Positions 1 to 9,733 of a stretch of DNA of 64,000 nucleotides are shown here, one piece after another. Within the stretch, counting starts at the first letter, position 1, and the number at the start of each line of letters is the position of its first letter. Made by a program: the position numbers and the translations under genes. The DNA comes from Terribium retamae (GTDB taxonomy: Bacteria > Pseudomonadota > Alphaproteobacteria > Rhizobiales > Rhizobiaceae), in contig NZ_JAKREW010000001.1 in assembly GCF_022347545.1 (NCBI RefSeq), forward strand, positions 434,001 to 498,000, read 5' to 3'. The notes under the pieces are model-generated. The model had not been told where the DNA came from. It searched no databases and saw only the letters and a program-made list of their open reading frames with translations.

Positions 1-1379
1 GACATTTGGAAAGACGGGCCTACGACCTCATGTGGTGCGATCAGGATAACGATCACCGCTGAAATCGCCAGATTCCGCATGGAAAGCGCCGCTCGATCGA
101 ACAACACCGCGATCAGCATCACGGCCAGCATGATGAAGCTGCGTTCGGCTGCAACCACCATGCCCGAGATCGCCAGATAAGCTGCGATCGAACAAAGGGC
201 TGCGAAAGCGGCGTATTTCTTGACCGGCCGGCGCGCTGAAAAATTGGGGAACAGAGCAAAACCGCCACGCAACAACAGCATGACGGTTCCGGCCACCATC
301 ACCATATGAAGACCCGAGATCGAGATAATGTGGTAGATGCCCGTGCGTCGCATGGCTTCGTTGACGGACTCCGGGATGCCGGCACGCACGCCCACGATCA
401 ATGCTGCGGCGATCTCGCCTTCGGGGCCACCAATCGAAGCACGGATTCGATCGGCAATGGCCTGGCGGGCGGTCTCGACCGCCACCAGCAGGCTCGTCGT
501 TGCTTCCATTTCCTGTTCAGTTGCTACAAGTTTCGGCTTCCCCATGAAGAAGCCCGTCGCGCCGATGCCATCGAAATAACTTTCGAAGGAAAAGTCATAG
601 CCGCCGGGCCGCACAGGGCCGGCGGGTGGCATCAATCGGGCATAGCCGGACACGACGGTTCCCACTTGGATGTCTGCCGACATCGCCAGCGCCGAGAGCC
701 GCACACGGCCCGGTTGGTAGCGTAACTTTGGCCGCTCGGTTGCAATGACATCAAGCGTAAGTCTTGTGCGTCCGCTCGCCATTGTCTCGACTGAGATGAC
801 TCGTCCGGTAACTCGCGTTGATACCTGCGCCCCCAGCAAGTCGCCAGGCATGCGCCAGGTTTCGACCTTGCCGGCAAGAATGCCCAGCGCGAAGAAAAAC
901 AACGCGGCTGCAACGAGATGCGCAGCCCGACGAGAGCGTGTGAAGAAAACGATGACGGCAAGAACCCAGCAACTGATCAGCGGCTGCAGAAAAGCCGGCT
1001 CGTTGGCGAGGGAAAAATAGACGACGGCGCCAGCCGCCAGAAAAACCGGCGCAAACAGAAAGGCGACACCGCGATCGAGTTCCATCGCCACCGCCGCGGC
1101 CAATAGGACGCGCGGATTCCGGCCCAGTTGTTTTCGCAGGTTTTGCCAGTGGTTCTGCAGCCACGAAATATCGTTTGAGGATATGACTTCAGCGCTGGAG
1201 CGAATGCGTCGGCGCGCAGCGATCAGATCATCGAGAGGCGATGCCGCATCCCCCTGCGGCAGATCAGACAACGCAGTCGCTGTGCCATTGGAGGCCGTTT
1301 CGGGCGCGAAAAGGAGCCGCTCGCTGATGCCCGGTTCGGCATCAGCGCCCCCTTGTCCACCCCGGCCAGTTCCAGCCAT
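1..1379 (-). CDS. comEC: ComEC/Rec2-family competence protein (3' end outside window)
   Basis: Polytopic inner-membrane protein of the ComEC/Rec2 family, which forms the channel for single-stranded DNA uptake in competent bacteria. Only the N-terminal 459 residues are present; the gene runs off the left edge. The ATG at 1379 is the only usable start because an in-frame TAG lies 33 bases upstream. After a polar leader there are hydrophobic segments, a DUF4131-type OB-like region with a YDF-x8-GIGATGFF stretch, and near residue 350 the signature IISISGLHM that opens the Competence domain. The gene diverges from gltX, leaving 92 bases between the two starts, a common arrangement in Hyphomicrobiales. 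Whether the organism is naturally competent cannot be told; dprA is also present in this window. Confidence 0.9.
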   Translation of the reverse strand, partial: MAGTGRGGQGGADAEPGISERLLFAPETASNGTATALSDLPQGDAASPLDDLIAARRRIRSSAEVISSNDISWLQNHWQNLRKQLGRNPRVLLAAAVAMELDRGVAFLFAPVFLAAGAVVYFSLANEPAFLQPLISCWVLAVIVFFTRSRRAAHLVAAALFFFALGILAGKVETWRMPGDLLGAQVSTRVTGRVISVETMASGRTRLTLDVIATERPKLRYQPGRVRLSALAMSADIQVGTVVSGYARLMPPAGPVRPGGYDFSFESYFDGIGATGFFMGKPKLVATEQEMEATTSLLVAVETARQAIADRIRASIGGPEGEIAAALIVGVRAGIPESVNEAMRRTGIYHIISISGLHMVMVAGTVMLLLRGGFALFPNFSARRPVKKYAAFAALCSIAAYLAISGMVVAAERSFIMLAVMLIAVLFDRAALSMRNLAISAVIVILIAPHEVVGPSFQM

Positions 1380-1471
1380 TGGGTCTGCCCCTTGCGCCCC
1401 TGACCTCCTATGCTACATGAACGCCCAAACAACGAAAGCCCGCGCTTTCTGGCGCCCTTCCCGAGAGTTCC

Positions 1472-2893
1472 ATGTCCGATCAGGTAGTCACCCGTTTCGC
1501 TCCCTCGCCCACCGGTTATCTGCACATCGGCGGCGCGCGCACGGCCTTGTTCAACTGGCTTTACGCCCAACACACCAGGGGCAAGATGCTGTTGCGTATC
1601 GAGGACACCGACCGCGAGCGTTCCACAGAAGCGGCCACCGCAGCGATCATTGACGGACTGACTTGGCTCGGTCTCACCTGGGAGGGCGAGGCCGTCTCAC
1701 AGTTCCAGCGGGCAGCACGTCATCGCGAGGTCGCTGAAGAATTGGTCCGACTGGGCAAGGCCTACTATGCCTATGAGACGCCGGCTGAGTTGGACGCCAT
1801 GCGCGAGGCCGCACGTGCGCAGGGCTTGCCGCCGCGCTACAATGGATATTGGCGCGATCGCGACGCCTCCGAGGCGCCCAAAGGCCTATCGGGTGCCATC
1901 CGTATCAAGGTGCCACGGGACGGCGAGACCGTCGTCGACGATCTCGTACAGGGCGAAGTGCGCTTCCCGAACAAGGATCTCGACGACTTCATCATCCTGC
2001 GGTCCGACGGCGTGCCGACCTACATGCACGCTGTGGTGGTAGATGACCACGATATGGGCGTCACCCATATCATCCGCGGCGATGACCACCTGACTAATGC
2101 TGCTCGCCAGACGGCAATCTATCGCGCGATGAACTGGCAGGTTCCGAAGATGGCGCACATCCCGCTCATCCACGGTGCTGATGGCGCAAAACTGTCCAAA
2201 CGTCATGGCGCGCTCGGTGTCGAGGCCTATCGCGCAATGGGTTATCTGCCGGAGGCTCTGCTCAACTACCTGGCCCGCCTTGGGTGGAGCCATGGCGACG
2301 ATGAGGTTATGTCTATCGAACAGATGGTGTCCTGGTTCGACATCGTCGATGTCAACAAGGGCGCTGCCCGGTTTGATTTCGCCAAGCTCGAGGCGCTGAA
2401 CGGCGTCCACATGCGTGGTATGGACGACACTGCGCTAACCAAGGTGTTTTTCGAAACCCTGCCGCATCTGCCGAATGGCGAGGCGCTTGCCCTCCAGTTA
2501 GACGAAAAGAAAAAGGCGAAGGCCCTGCAGGCCATGCCCGGCCTGAAAGAGCGCGCCAAGACACTGGTCGAACTCGCCGATAGCCTTTACTTCATCGCGG
2601 CAGATCGCCCGCTGCAGTTGGATGAAAAGGCCGCATCATTGCTCGATGCCGACGCCAAAGCTGTTCTGAAGGGAGTGCTTGGACATTTCCATGCGCTCAA
2701 CGAGTGGACTGCCGAGACCACGGAAGCCGCCGTGCGCGCCTACGCCGAAACCGCAGGAGTCAAGCTGGGCAAGGTAGCGCAGCCTCTGCGTGCCGCGCTG
2801 ACGGGCCGCAGCACGTCGCCGGGCGTATTCGATGTGCTTGCAGTGCTTGGTCGCGACGAAAGTCTTGCTCGCATCGCAGATCAAATCGATTAG
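1472..2893 (+). CDS. gltX: Glutamyl-tRNA synthetase
   Basis: Class I aminoacyl-tRNA synthetase that charges tRNA with glutamate in the cytoplasm. The 473-residue length fits the bacterial family. The ATP-binding HIGG signature is at residues 18-21 within [13 protein letters not shown], and the KMSKS-equivalent LSKRH is at about 241-245. The C-terminal half has the helical anticodon-binding fold. Alphaproteobacteria often carry two GltX paralogues, and together with the gatA and gatC genes at 39.7-41.6 kb an indirect, misacylating route to Gln-tRNA is expected; which paralogue this is cannot be decided here. The start follows a modest GAGAG ribosome site. It is separated from gltA by 177 bases. 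Confidence 0.97.
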   Translation: MSDQVVTRFAPSPTGYLHIGGARTALFNWLYAQHTRGKMLLRIEDTDRERSTEAATAAIIDGLTWLGLTWEGEAVSQFQRAARHREVAEELVRLGKAYYAYETPAELDAMREAARAQGLPPRYNGYWRDRDASEAPKGLSGAIRIKVPRDGETVVDDLVQGEVRFPNKDLDDFIILRSDGVPTYMHAVVVDDHDMGVTHIIRGDDHLTNAARQTAIYRAMNWQVPKMAHIPLIHGADGAKLSKRHGALGVEAYRAMGYLPEALLNYLARLGWSHGDDEVMSIEQMVSWFDIVDVNKGAARFDFAKLEALNGVHMRGMDDTALTKVFFETLPHLPNGEALALQLDEKKKAKALQAMPGLKERAKTLVELADSLYFIAADRPLQLDEKAASLLDADAKAVLKGVLGHFHALNEWTAETTEAAVRAYAETAGVKLGKVAQPLRAALTGRSTSPGVFDVLAVLGRDESLARIADQID

Positions 2894-2945
2894 GAGTTCT
2901 GGTCCAAGAACTTTAGCATTGAAAGGTTTCTTTTGCGGTGCAACA

Positions 2946-2983
2946 TTGCCGCCGGATCAATCAGCCCTAATTATCCCGGCGGC
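2946..2983 (+). promoter_or_regulatory. Candidate gltA promoter overlapped by an inverted repeat
   Basis: TTGCCG at 2946-2951 and TAATTA at 2968-2973 are 16 bases apart and resemble a sigma-70 promoter for gltA. A perfect 8-base inverted repeat (GCCGCCGG at 2948-2955, CCGGCGGC at 2976-2983) brackets this element, so it may act as an operator or as a weak terminator for gltX, although no T-run follows. Confidence 0.35.
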
Positions 2984-3070
2984 TGTAATCTCGTGCATTT
3001 CAAGGGCTTGTGGCGTTCCGCGTAGCGGATCGTCGTGGCTTGCAGACAAGCGAACAAGAAGGAGTTTGCG

Positions 3071-4360
3071 ATGACCGGACAGACGGCAAAACTGGAACTC
3101 GGCGGCAAGACGCATGAGTTCAAGGTCCGAAGCGGTTCGGTCGGGCCGGATGTGGTCGACATCGGTGCGCTTTATGCAACCACCGGCGCCTTCACCTATG
3201 ACCCTGGCTTCACGTCGACGGCAAGCTGTGAATCCGGCATCACCTATATCGACGGCGACGCCGGCGTCCTTCTGCATCGCGGCTATCCGATCGACCAACT
3301 CGCCGAACACGGCGATTTCCTGGAAGTCTGCTACCTGCTGCTTTACGGCGAGCTGCCGACCAAAGCCCAGAAGGACGATTTCGACTACCGCGTCACGCGC
3401 CACACCATGGTGCATGAGCAGATGACCCGGTTCTTCACCGGCTTCCGCCGCGACGCGCACCCGATGGCGGTGATGTGCGGCGTGGTTGGCGCGCTGTCGG
3501 CCTTCTATCACGACTCGACCGACATTTCCGATCCCTACCAGCGCATGGTCGCCTCGGTGCGGTTGATCGCGAAGATGCCCACGATCGCGGCCATGGCCTA
3601 CAAATACCATATCGGCCAGCCTTTCGTTTACCCGAAGAACGAGCTGAATTTCGCCGCCAACTTCCTGCATATGTGCTTTGCGGTGCCCTGCGAGGAATAC
3701 AAGGTCAATCCAGTGTTGGCGCGCGCCATGGAGCGCATCTTCATCCTGCACGCCGACCACGAGCAGAATGCGTCGACCTCGACGGTGCGGCTGGCGGGTT
3801 CCTCGGGCGCCAATCCCTTCGCCTGCATCGCCGCCGGCATCGCCTGTCTCTGGGGCCCGGCCCATGGCGGCGCCAACGAAGCTGCACTCAACATGCTGTC
3901 TGAAATCGGCAGCGTTGACCGCATTCCCGAATACATCGCTCGCGCCAAGGACAAGAACGATCCGTTCCGTTTGATGGGCTTCGGTCATCGCGTTTACAAG
4001 AATTACGATCCGCGCGCCAAGATCATGCAGAAGACCACGCATGAGGTGTTGGGTGAACTCGGCATCAAGGATGATCCGATCCTCGACGTTGCCATGGAAC
4101 TCGAGAAGATCGCACTGCACGATGACTACTTCATCGAGAAGAAGCTCTATCCAAATATCGACTTCTATTCGGGCATCACCCTGAAGGCGCTCGGCTTCCC
4201 CACCACGATGTTCACCGTGCTGTTTGCCGTTGCACGTACGGTCGGCTGGATCGCGCAGTGGAAGGAGATGATCGAGGATCCGCATCAGAAGATCGGCCGC
4301 CCGCGTCAGCTCTACACCGGCGCACCCGAGCGCGACTATGTGCCCATCGCCAAGCGCTGA
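3071..4360 (+). CDS. gltA: Citrate synthase, type II
   Basis: Condenses acetyl-CoA and oxaloacetate to citrate, the entry step of the TCA cycle. The 429 residues match the hexameric type II enzymes of Gram-negative bacteria (E. coli GltA is 427). Visible family segments are [10 protein letters not shown], the [10 protein letters not shown] loop with an active-site His, [15 protein letters not shown] with the second His, and PNIDFYSG with the catalytic Asp. The ATG at 3071 is chosen over an upstream in-frame start at 3035 because AAGGAG lies 7 bases before it. A strong terminator follows at 4386-4420, so this is a single-gene transcript. It neighbours gltX and the lpx block, as in other rhizobia. 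Confidence 0.97.
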   Translation: MTGQTAKLELGGKTHEFKVRSGSVGPDVVDIGALYATTGAFTYDPGFTSTASCESGITYIDGDAGVLLHRGYPIDQLAEHGDFLEVCYLLLYGELPTKAQKDDFDYRVTRHTMVHEQMTRFFTGFRRDAHPMAVMCGVVGALSAFYHDSTDISDPYQRMVASVRLIAKMPTIAAMAYKYHIGQPFVYPKNELNFAANFLHMCFAVPCEEYKVNPVLARAMERIFILHADHEQNASTSTVRLAGSSGANPFACIAAGIACLWGPAHGGANEAALNMLSEIGSVDRIPEYIARAKDKNDPFRLMGFGHRVYKNYDPRAKIMQKTTHEVLGELGIKDDPILDVAMELEKIALHDDYFIEKKLYPNIDFYSGITLKALGFPTTMFTVLFAVARTVGWIAQWKEMIEDPHQKIGRPRQLYTGAPERDYVPIAKR

Positions 4361-4385
4361 GCGCTCACACGCCGGCTACATGCCA

Positions 4386-4420
4386 CCGCCCCTGCCGCAG
4401 CCGCGTCAGGGGCGGTTTTC
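4386..4420 (+). terminator. Rho-independent terminator of gltA
   Basis: CCGCCCCTG at 4386-4394 pairs with CAGGGGCGG at 4407-4415 (a flanking A-T makes ten pairs), followed directly by TTTTC. It begins 25 bases after the gltA stop codon. Confidence 0.85.
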
Positions 4421-4627
4421 GTTGTTCTGGAAGGGAAAAGGAACATTTCCTGCCTCGCAACAAAGACAGAAGACATCACGCCATTCTCAACTACTGTTGA
4501 TTTGCAAGGCCTGCCATTTGACCAGTCGCCAGTGGTCTCTGTCGCAATTCCCCGCTAGGTGCGGGGAGGCAGCACACGCTGCATTTGAAATCACTCGAAC
4601 CATTCAACCAAGACATTGAGGGATATT

Positions 4628-5020
4628 ATGCAATTTGGCTTTCTGCAGCGCTGGACACCACAGCTGCTCAGCATTCTGCGCATCGTCACTGCGGGAACGT
4701 TCTTAACCCATGGTACGATGAAGCTGCTCGGCTGGCCGGCCCCGTTCCCCTATCCCCTCAACGGCCTCACGACGACGGCTGCCGTGCTCGAGATCGTTGG
4801 CGGCTTGTTGCTGATCATTGGCCTGTTTTCGCGCCCTGTTGCCTTCATTCTCTCCGGCCTGATGGCGTTCGCCTATTTTATGGCGCACGCACCACAGGGA
4901 TTCTTCCCAGTGCTCAATGGGGGTGAAGCCGCCATGCTGTTCTGCTTTGTGTTTCTTTTCATTGCCGCAGCCGGTCCAGGCGTGTGGAGCGTCGACGCTG
5001 CTCTCGGCAAAGACAAGTAA
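4628..5020 (+). CDS. DoxX family membrane protein
   Basis: Small inner-membrane protein of 130 residues in the DoxX family (DoxX/YphA type), four hydrophobic segments. The first segment contains the typical R-I-x4-T-F-L-THG-x-x-K-L signature. The family is linked loosely to thiol and redox stress in some bacteria but the role here is unknown. ATG at 4628 is preferred over TTG at 4616 because GAGGGA precedes it by 5 bases. A short hairpin of CCCCGC and GCGGGG lies at 4550-4566 in its upstream region and could be regulatory. The gene stands alone between two terminators. Confidence 0.85.
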   Translation: MQFGFLQRWTPQLLSILRIVTAGTFLTHGTMKLLGWPAPFPYPLNGLTTTAAVLEIVGGLLLIIGLFSRPVAFILSGLMAFAYFMAHAPQGFFPVLNGGEAAMLFCFVFLFIAAAGPGVWSVDAALGKDK

Positions 5021-5047
5021 TCGGGTTCGATCACAAGCAATTCAAAC

Positions 5048-5073
5048 AGCCGGCCGCAAAAGGCCGGCTTTTT
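5048..5073 (+). terminator. Rho-independent terminator after the DoxX gene
   Basis: AGCCGGCC at 5048-5055 and GGCCGGCT at 5062-5069 form a perfect 8-base stem with a six-base loop, followed by a T-run. It may also stop lpxB transcripts coming from the other side. The remaining 180 bases up to the lpxB stop show no supported gene. Confidence 0.85.
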
Positions 5074-5253
5074 CTTGAGTCTAGTCCCTCCTGACGGAAG
5101 CCTGGCAGGATAGCACGCGTATCTTCGGTCGTTTCTTCGTCTCGCGGAGCATACGGCGATGTTGGATGCATTCGGGACCCGGTCAAGGCGCAGCCCCGGG
5201 GCCGGAGGCAGAACTTCGTAAACGGCCCGGCAGTTCCGCAAGCGTAAGCCAGG

Positions 5254-6423
5254 TTATCGGCGCTTATCTATCTCCGCCATCACTACCCCCGCGGCGATTT
5301 CACCTGCCGGACGATCCGTTGCCATACGGCGCCGTACTTCGGCGAAACCATCCTTTTGCCAGGCACGCAGACCGCTATCCGACCACAAGGCTTCGACTTG
5401 GCGAGCAAGGTTCTGCGGCCGCACATAGATGTCGTAGAATTCAGTCACCAGCGCCCGGTCAGCGATAAGATTCGGCAACAACGCAGACCAGGTTGTGATG
5501 AGCTTCTGCAGCAGCTTTGCCACCGGATCGAGCTTGTAGGTGGACACCATAGGCACCCCTGACAAAGCCAGCTCCAGCGACACCGTGCCTGATGCAATCA
5601 GCGCCGCGTCAGCTTCCCCGAATGCCTGCCATTTGCGTGCTGGATCCAGGATGATTTCCGGCTGTTGCGGCCAGGAGGAAATGGTCGTTCGCACAAATTC
5701 CGCGACATGCGGCACGGTGGGCAGGAGCAGCCGCATTCTATGACCGCGCCCGGCAAGTACGGAGACAGTTTCTCCAAATGGTTCGAGCAGCTTTCTTACC
5801 TCGCCCCGTCGAGAGCCCGGCAAGAGCAGCAGCGTCTTTTCTCTGTCTTCGCCAAGGTTGCGGGGTGCAGCCTGCTCGGCTGCTGCGTGCAACACCCCTG
5901 CGTCATGGCTCAGCCTGTGCCCGACATAAGTACCTTGGGGCCCACCAAGCCTCTCCAGCTCCCGCGATTCAAACGGCAGGATGCATAGGATATGATCGAC
6001 GTAAGGCCGCATCGCCGGCGCCCTACCCGGCCGCCAAGCCCACACGCTCGGACAGACATAATGTATGATAGGAATTTCCGGGTTTGCCGCGCGCACCTTC
6101 TTCGCTACACGCAGTGAAAAATCGGGGCTATCGATGGTGATCAGGCAGTCCGGTTTTTCAGCCGTTATCAGCTTGGTGATCTGGTTGATGCGGCTTATCA
6201 GACGCGGCAGGCCAGCAAGCACCGCGCTGAAGCCCATCAGGGCGATCTCGCTGGCATCAAAGGGCGGATTGAGGCCCAGCACCTGAAGATGGCGTCCACC
6301 CAGGCCGATCAACTGGATCTCTCGCCCGGTTTTGACTCTCAGCGCGGCTATCAGGTCGGCACCGAGCAGATCACCGGATTCCTCGCCCGCAACAATGGCG
6401 ACCTTGAGCGGCTCGGACGTCAT
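5254..6423 (-). CDS. lpxB: Lipid-A-disaccharide synthase
   Basis: GT19 glycosyltransferase that joins UDP-2,3-diacylglucosamine and lipid X to the tetra-acylated disaccharide of lipid A at the inner face of the cytoplasmic membrane. 389 residues, normal for LpxB. The N terminus has the KVAIVAGEESGDLLGADL signature, with the conserved SPDFSLRVAKK and HYVCPSVWAWRPGRA segments in the middle and a UDP-sugar-binding region ending near GTVSLELAL. Its ATG overlaps the lpxI stop by ATGA, which suggests coupled translation. Last gene of the lpx/bamA block. Confidence 0.96.
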   Translation of the reverse strand: MTSEPLKVAIVAGEESGDLLGADLIAALRVKTGREIQLIGLGGRHLQVLGLNPPFDASEIALMGFSAVLAGLPRLISRINQITKLITAEKPDCLITIDSPDFSLRVAKKVRAANPEIPIIHYVCPSVWAWRPGRAPAMRPYVDHILCILPFESRELERLGGPQGTYVGHRLSHDAGVLHAAAEQAAPRNLGEDREKTLLLLPGSRRGEVRKLLEPFGETVSVLAGRGHRMRLLLPTVPHVAEFVRTTISSWPQQPEIILDPARKWQAFGEADAALIASGTVSLELALSGVPMVSTYKLDPVAKLLQKLITTWSALLPNLIADRALVTEFYDIYVRPQNLARQVEALWSDSGLRAWQKDGFAEVRRRMATDRPAGEIAAGVVMAEIDKRR

Positions 6424-7322
6424 ACGTGCTCCTTCGCCGGCAAGCCGATCACGAACAGGCCAAGAGCATCGGCCCGGGAGATAACCGTAGCGCTGTCCAG
6501 AATCAGCGACCGGCCCGCTTCAACCGCGATGCCGGCAAGACCGGCCGCGTGCGCACCCTCAACGGTCTGTACGCCGATAGAAGGCAAGTCGACCCTCAGT
6601 TCCTGATCCGGCTTGGCACATTTGACCAGCGCGCCGCCAGTCTTGCCGGCCAGCCTGCCATGGCCGCGTAAGTCCTTCACGCGCGCCAGCAGGCCATCGG
6701 TGCCCTCAATACCTTCAAGCGCGATCGCACGACCGCCGATTGCCACTGCACCTTGGCCGATGTCGAGCACGCCAATGGCGATCGCAGCTTCGTGCGCAGC
6801 CTTGATGTCCTTCCAGTCGGCCTTGGAAGGCGCAAGACGCGTCAAGGTTCCTTCGCCTGCGGTCAAAGTCGGCACGATCTGATGCGCGCCGACCACGGTG
6901 AAGCCACGCGCCTCCAGCCCGCGGACGACAACTTTGAGCAACCCATCGTCGCCGCGCGCCAGCGCCGAAATCACAAGCGGAACAATGGATAACAGGCCGA
7001 GGTTGAAGCGCATGGCACCCAGTCTCGGCCGGCGTTTGATTTCGCCTGCCAAAACAATGTGCGTCACACCTCGGCGCTTCAGGATACCCACCAGCGAACC
7101 AATGCTCTCAAGCGAAAGCACCTCGTGCTCAAACTGTCCGAGTTGGCTTTCCGGCAAGGCTTCGCCCTGCACCATCAGGATGAATGGCTTGTGCCCCTGA
7201 TCGGTCAGCCCATTGGCGACGTCGATCGGAAGCTTGCCACCGCCAGCGATGATGCCGACCTTGCTGCCGGGTGGGAGCTGAAGGCGGCCGGCGCCCTCAG
7301 CCTTCGTCGTCGGCGTCGTCAT
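6420..7322 (-). CDS. lpxI: UDP-2,3-diacylglucosamine pyrophosphatase LpxI
   Basis: LpxI (formerly DUF1009) hydrolyses UDP-2,3-diacylglucosamine to lipid X and UMP. It replaces LpxH in most alphaproteobacteria, including rhizobia. 300 residues. The N-terminal fold starts at GSKVGIIAGGGKLP and the C-terminal domain contains DIGQGAVAIGGR and the conserved run near KCAKPDQELRVDLPSIG. The start overlaps the 3' end of lpxA by 26 bases and its stop overlaps lpxB by 4. Placed between lpxA and lpxB, it completes the pathway order in this block. Confidence 0.95.
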   Translation of the reverse strand: MTTPTTKAEGAGRLQLPPGSKVGIIAGGGKLPIDVANGLTDQGHKPFILMVQGEALPESQLGQFEHEVLSLESIGSLVGILKRRGVTHIVLAGEIKRRPRLGAMRFNLGLLSIVPLVISALARGDDGLLKVVVRGLEARGFTVVGAHQIVPTLTAGEGTLTRLAPSKADWKDIKAAHEAAIAIGVLDIGQGAVAIGGRAIALEGIEGTDGLLARVKDLRGHGRLAGKTGGALVKCAKPDQELRVDLPSIGVQTVEGAHAAGLAGIAVEAGRSLILDSATVISRADALGLFVIGLPAKEHV

Positions 7323-8130
7323 CGGCCCCGCCTTTCAGCGGCGGCACGGCATAGTGCCGCTTTCCGCGGCTGGTCATGAAATCGATGATCTTCATCGCTG
7401 CCGGCGAACCGGAGAACTCGGCCCTCGCCAATTCCAGATTCTCACCCACGGTGCGGGTGCGGTCGAAGATCATGCGGTATGCACGGCGCAACAGATAGAT
7501 TTCGGAGCGCGGCAGGCCAGCACGCTTCAGGCCGACGATATTCAGACCACGCAGGCTGGCACGGTTTCCCATGGCGATAGCGTAAGGAATGACATCACCG
7601 ACAAAGGCTGAACAACCTGCCAGAAAGGCATTGTCGCCGACACGCACGAACTGATGAACGGCACTCAAGCCGCCGATATAGACGTTGTCGCCGATCTCGC
7701 AGTGGCCACCGAGCGTCGCGCCATTGGCGAAGGTTGCGTTCTTACCCACCACGGAATCATGCCCGACGTGTGCGTAGGCAAGGAAATTGCCGTTATCACC
7801 GATTGTGGTCTCACCACGGCTATTGTCGGTACCGAGATGCATCGTGACATTTTCACGAATTGTGCAATTGGCGCCGATGACCAGTGTCGTGCGCCCGCCC
7901 TTGTGCTTGGTGTTCTGCGGCGGCCCGCCAAGCACCGACATCGGCCATACTTTAGTTCCGGAACCGATCGTGGTAGCCCCCAATACGGAGACATGGCTTA
8001 CGAGTTCGACATTGTCGCCGAGGACGGCTTCCGCACCGACATGGCAGAATGGGCCGATACGGGCGCCCACGCCGATCTGGGCGCCAGATTCGACAACGGC
8101 TGCGGGGTGAATAAACGTCTCGATTGTCAT
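7297..8130 (-). CDS. lpxA: UDP-N-acetylglucosamine acyltransferase
   Basis: Catalyses the first acylation of UDP-GlcNAc in lipid A synthesis using hydroxyacyl-ACP. 277 residues with left-handed beta-helix hexapeptide repeats through the first two thirds (for example IGVGARIGPFCHVGAEAV, IGDNVYIGGLSAVHQF). The catalytic His is expected in the NFLAYAHVGHDS segment. The C-terminal helical part ends in an acidic tail rich in Asp. It starts at an ATG 12 bases after fabZ with GGATAT as ribosome site, and overlaps lpxI. Confidence 0.96.
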   Translation of the reverse strand: MTIETFIHPAAVVESGAQIGVGARIGPFCHVGAEAVLGDNVELVSHVSVLGATTIGSGTKVWPMSVLGGPPQNTKHKGGRTTLVIGANCTIRENVTMHLGTDNSRGETTIGDNGNFLAYAHVGHDSVVGKNATFANGATLGGHCEIGDNVYIGGLSAVHQFVRVGDNAFLAGCSAFVGDVIPYAIAMGNRASLRGLNIVGLKRAGLPRSEIYLLRRAYRMIFDRTRTVGENLELARAEFSGSPAAMKIIDFMTSRGKRHYAVPPLKGGADDDADDEG

Positions 8131-8142
8131 AGATATCCGAGC

Positions 8143-8613
8143 TTATGGCCGTTCGTTTTCGACCATCATCGCCTGAACCTCGGCTTCGGCGACGACCACG
8201 CCATCAACCTTGCCCTCGCAGGCGTACTTCAAAAGATTGCCGCGCTTTTTAAGCTTGCGCACATGGATGAACAACTGGTCGCCCGGAGCCACGGGCTTGC
8301 GGAACTTCGCGCCATCAATCGTCAATAGATAGACGAGTGATGGCTTTTCGGCTCCGGCGGCGCGAATGCAGATCGCACCGGCGGTCTGCGCCATCGCTTC
8401 CAGGATGAGAACGCCCGGCATTACCGGGTGTTCCGGGAAATGGCCGGTGAAATGCGGTTCGTTGATCGTGACGTTTTTCACGCCGATGGCCGAATTGTCA
8501 CCGTCGATATCGACGATCCGATCGATCATCAGGAACGGGTAACGATGGGGCAGAATCTTCGTCAACCCGATGAGGTCAACGGTCTCGAGTGTCGAGCCGG
8601 CTGTATCAGCCAT
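8143..8613 (-). CDS. fabZ: 3-hydroxyacyl-[acyl-carrier-protein] dehydratase FabZ
   Basis: Dehydrates 3-hydroxyacyl-ACP in fatty acid elongation and competes with LpxA/LpxD for the same substrates. 156 residues from the ATG at 8613; a longer reading from 8727 is rejected because the extension is lpxD in another frame and AGGGGG precedes the inner ATG. The hot-dog fold active-site His is in [12 protein letters not shown] and the catalytic Glu in [15 protein letters not shown]. The start lies 8 bases inside the lpxD 3' end. Confidence 0.96.
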   Translation of the reverse strand: MADTAGSTLETVDLIGLTKILPHRYPFLMIDRIVDIDGDNSAIGVKNVTINEPHFTGHFPEHPVMPGVLILEAMAQTAGAICIRAAGAEKPSLVYLLTIDGAKFRKPVAPGDQLFIHVRKLKKRGNLLKYACEGKVDGVVVAEAEVQAMMVENERP

Positions 8614-9658
8614 TCTTATCCCCCTTGGTATGCTTCGTGAACGCGCGGATCGCCGAGAGCTCCCGGAAGAAATCGCGCATCGGCTGCGCGGGCATGCCGG
8701 CCCAGCGTTCGCCCGCGGGAATGTCATACATCAAGCCGGAGGATGCGGCCACCTGTACCCGATCACCCACAGTGATGTGGTCGGCAATGCCGACGCGGCC
8801 ACCCAGCATGACGAAGTCGCCTAATGTCACGGAACCGGAGAGACCGCAATGGCCAGCGATGATACAGCCGCGTCCGATGCGCACGTTGTGCGCGATCTGA
8901 ACCAGATTATCGATTTTCGTCGCCTCGCCGATCACCGTGTCAGCCATGGCGCCACGATCCACCGTCGTGTTGGAACCGATTTCAACGTCATCCTGGATGA
9001 TTACGCGGCCGATCTGCGGCATGCGTTCCGGTCCCTTGGCACCGCCGGCGAAACCGAAGCCGTCCTGTCCGATCCTGGCGCCACCGTGGATAATGACCCG
9101 GTTGCCGACCAATGCGTACTGCACGCTGGCGCCTGGGCCGACATAACCGTCACGACCGATCTGACAATGGCGTCCGATGACCGCATTCGGAGCAATGACG
9201 GTGCCGCTGCCCACCGACGCACCGGCTCCGATGACGGCACCGGCCTCTACGATGGCGCCCTCCTCGACATGAGCAGTATCATCGACAAAGGCATGACTGG
9301 AAACGCCGGTTTCCGAGGTCAGAGCGACGGGGGTTGAGGCGGCGGGATAGAGCAGCCTCCCCACCATGGCGAAAGCCTGCTGCGGGCGCGGGTTGATCAG
9401 GACGGCGACGCCAGCGGGAGCCTTGTCGGCGATATCCGCCGGGCACAGAACAGCGGCAGCCTTGAGCGACGGCATAAGCGCAACGTTGCGCTTGCCGTCG
9501 ACGAAGACCAACGCCTTTTCATTGGTATCGGTAGCGGATGCGATCGTCTCAATGACGGTTTCGGCGTAGGCCGGGTTAGGCACGGCCGAGCCGGTTAGAT
9601 TCGCGACTTCGGCCACCGTGAACCGGCGCGAAGGCACAAAAAACACCGGTTCGGTCAT
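8606..9658 (-). CDS. lpxD: UDP-3-O-acylglucosamine N-acyltransferase
   Basis: Adds the N-linked hydroxyacyl chain in the third step of lipid A synthesis. About 350 residues: an N-terminal uridine-binding domain, a hexapeptide-repeat beta-helix from about residue 110, with the catalytic His expected in [15 protein letters not shown], and a C-terminal helix that binds ACP. The ATG at 9658 (MTEPVFF) is favoured by homology; an in-frame TTG at 9679 would add seven residues and cannot be excluded. Overlaps fabZ by 8 bases and follows bamA by 75 bases. Confidence 0.95.
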   Translation of the reverse strand: MTEPVFFVPSRRFTVAEVANLTGSAVPNPAYAETVIETIASATDTNEKALVFVDGKRNVALMPSLKAAAVLCPADIADKAPAGVAVLINPRPQQAFAMVGRLLYPAASTPVALTSETGVSSHAFVDDTAHVEEGAIVEAGAVIGAGASVGSGTVIAPNAVIGRHCQIGRDGYVGPGASVQYALVGNRVIIHGGARIGQDGFGFAGGAKGPERMPQIGRVIIQDDVEIGSNTTVDRGAMADTVIGEATKIDNLVQIAHNVRIGRGCIIAGHCGLSGSVTLGDFVMLGGRVGIADHITVGDRVQVAASSGLMYDIPAGERWAGMPAQPMRDFFRELSAIRAFTKHTKGDKNG

Positions 9659-9733
9659 TCCTGAGCGGTATCCAGCCAAATCAAACCCTGGCTGTCCGGA
9701 TCTGAAAACCCGGAAGCAGCCACGGTTCGTAAA

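Noticed and set aside
2957-4285. 442-codon antisense frame over gltA
   Set aside because: Composition bias of codon third positions; gltA is complete and conserved.
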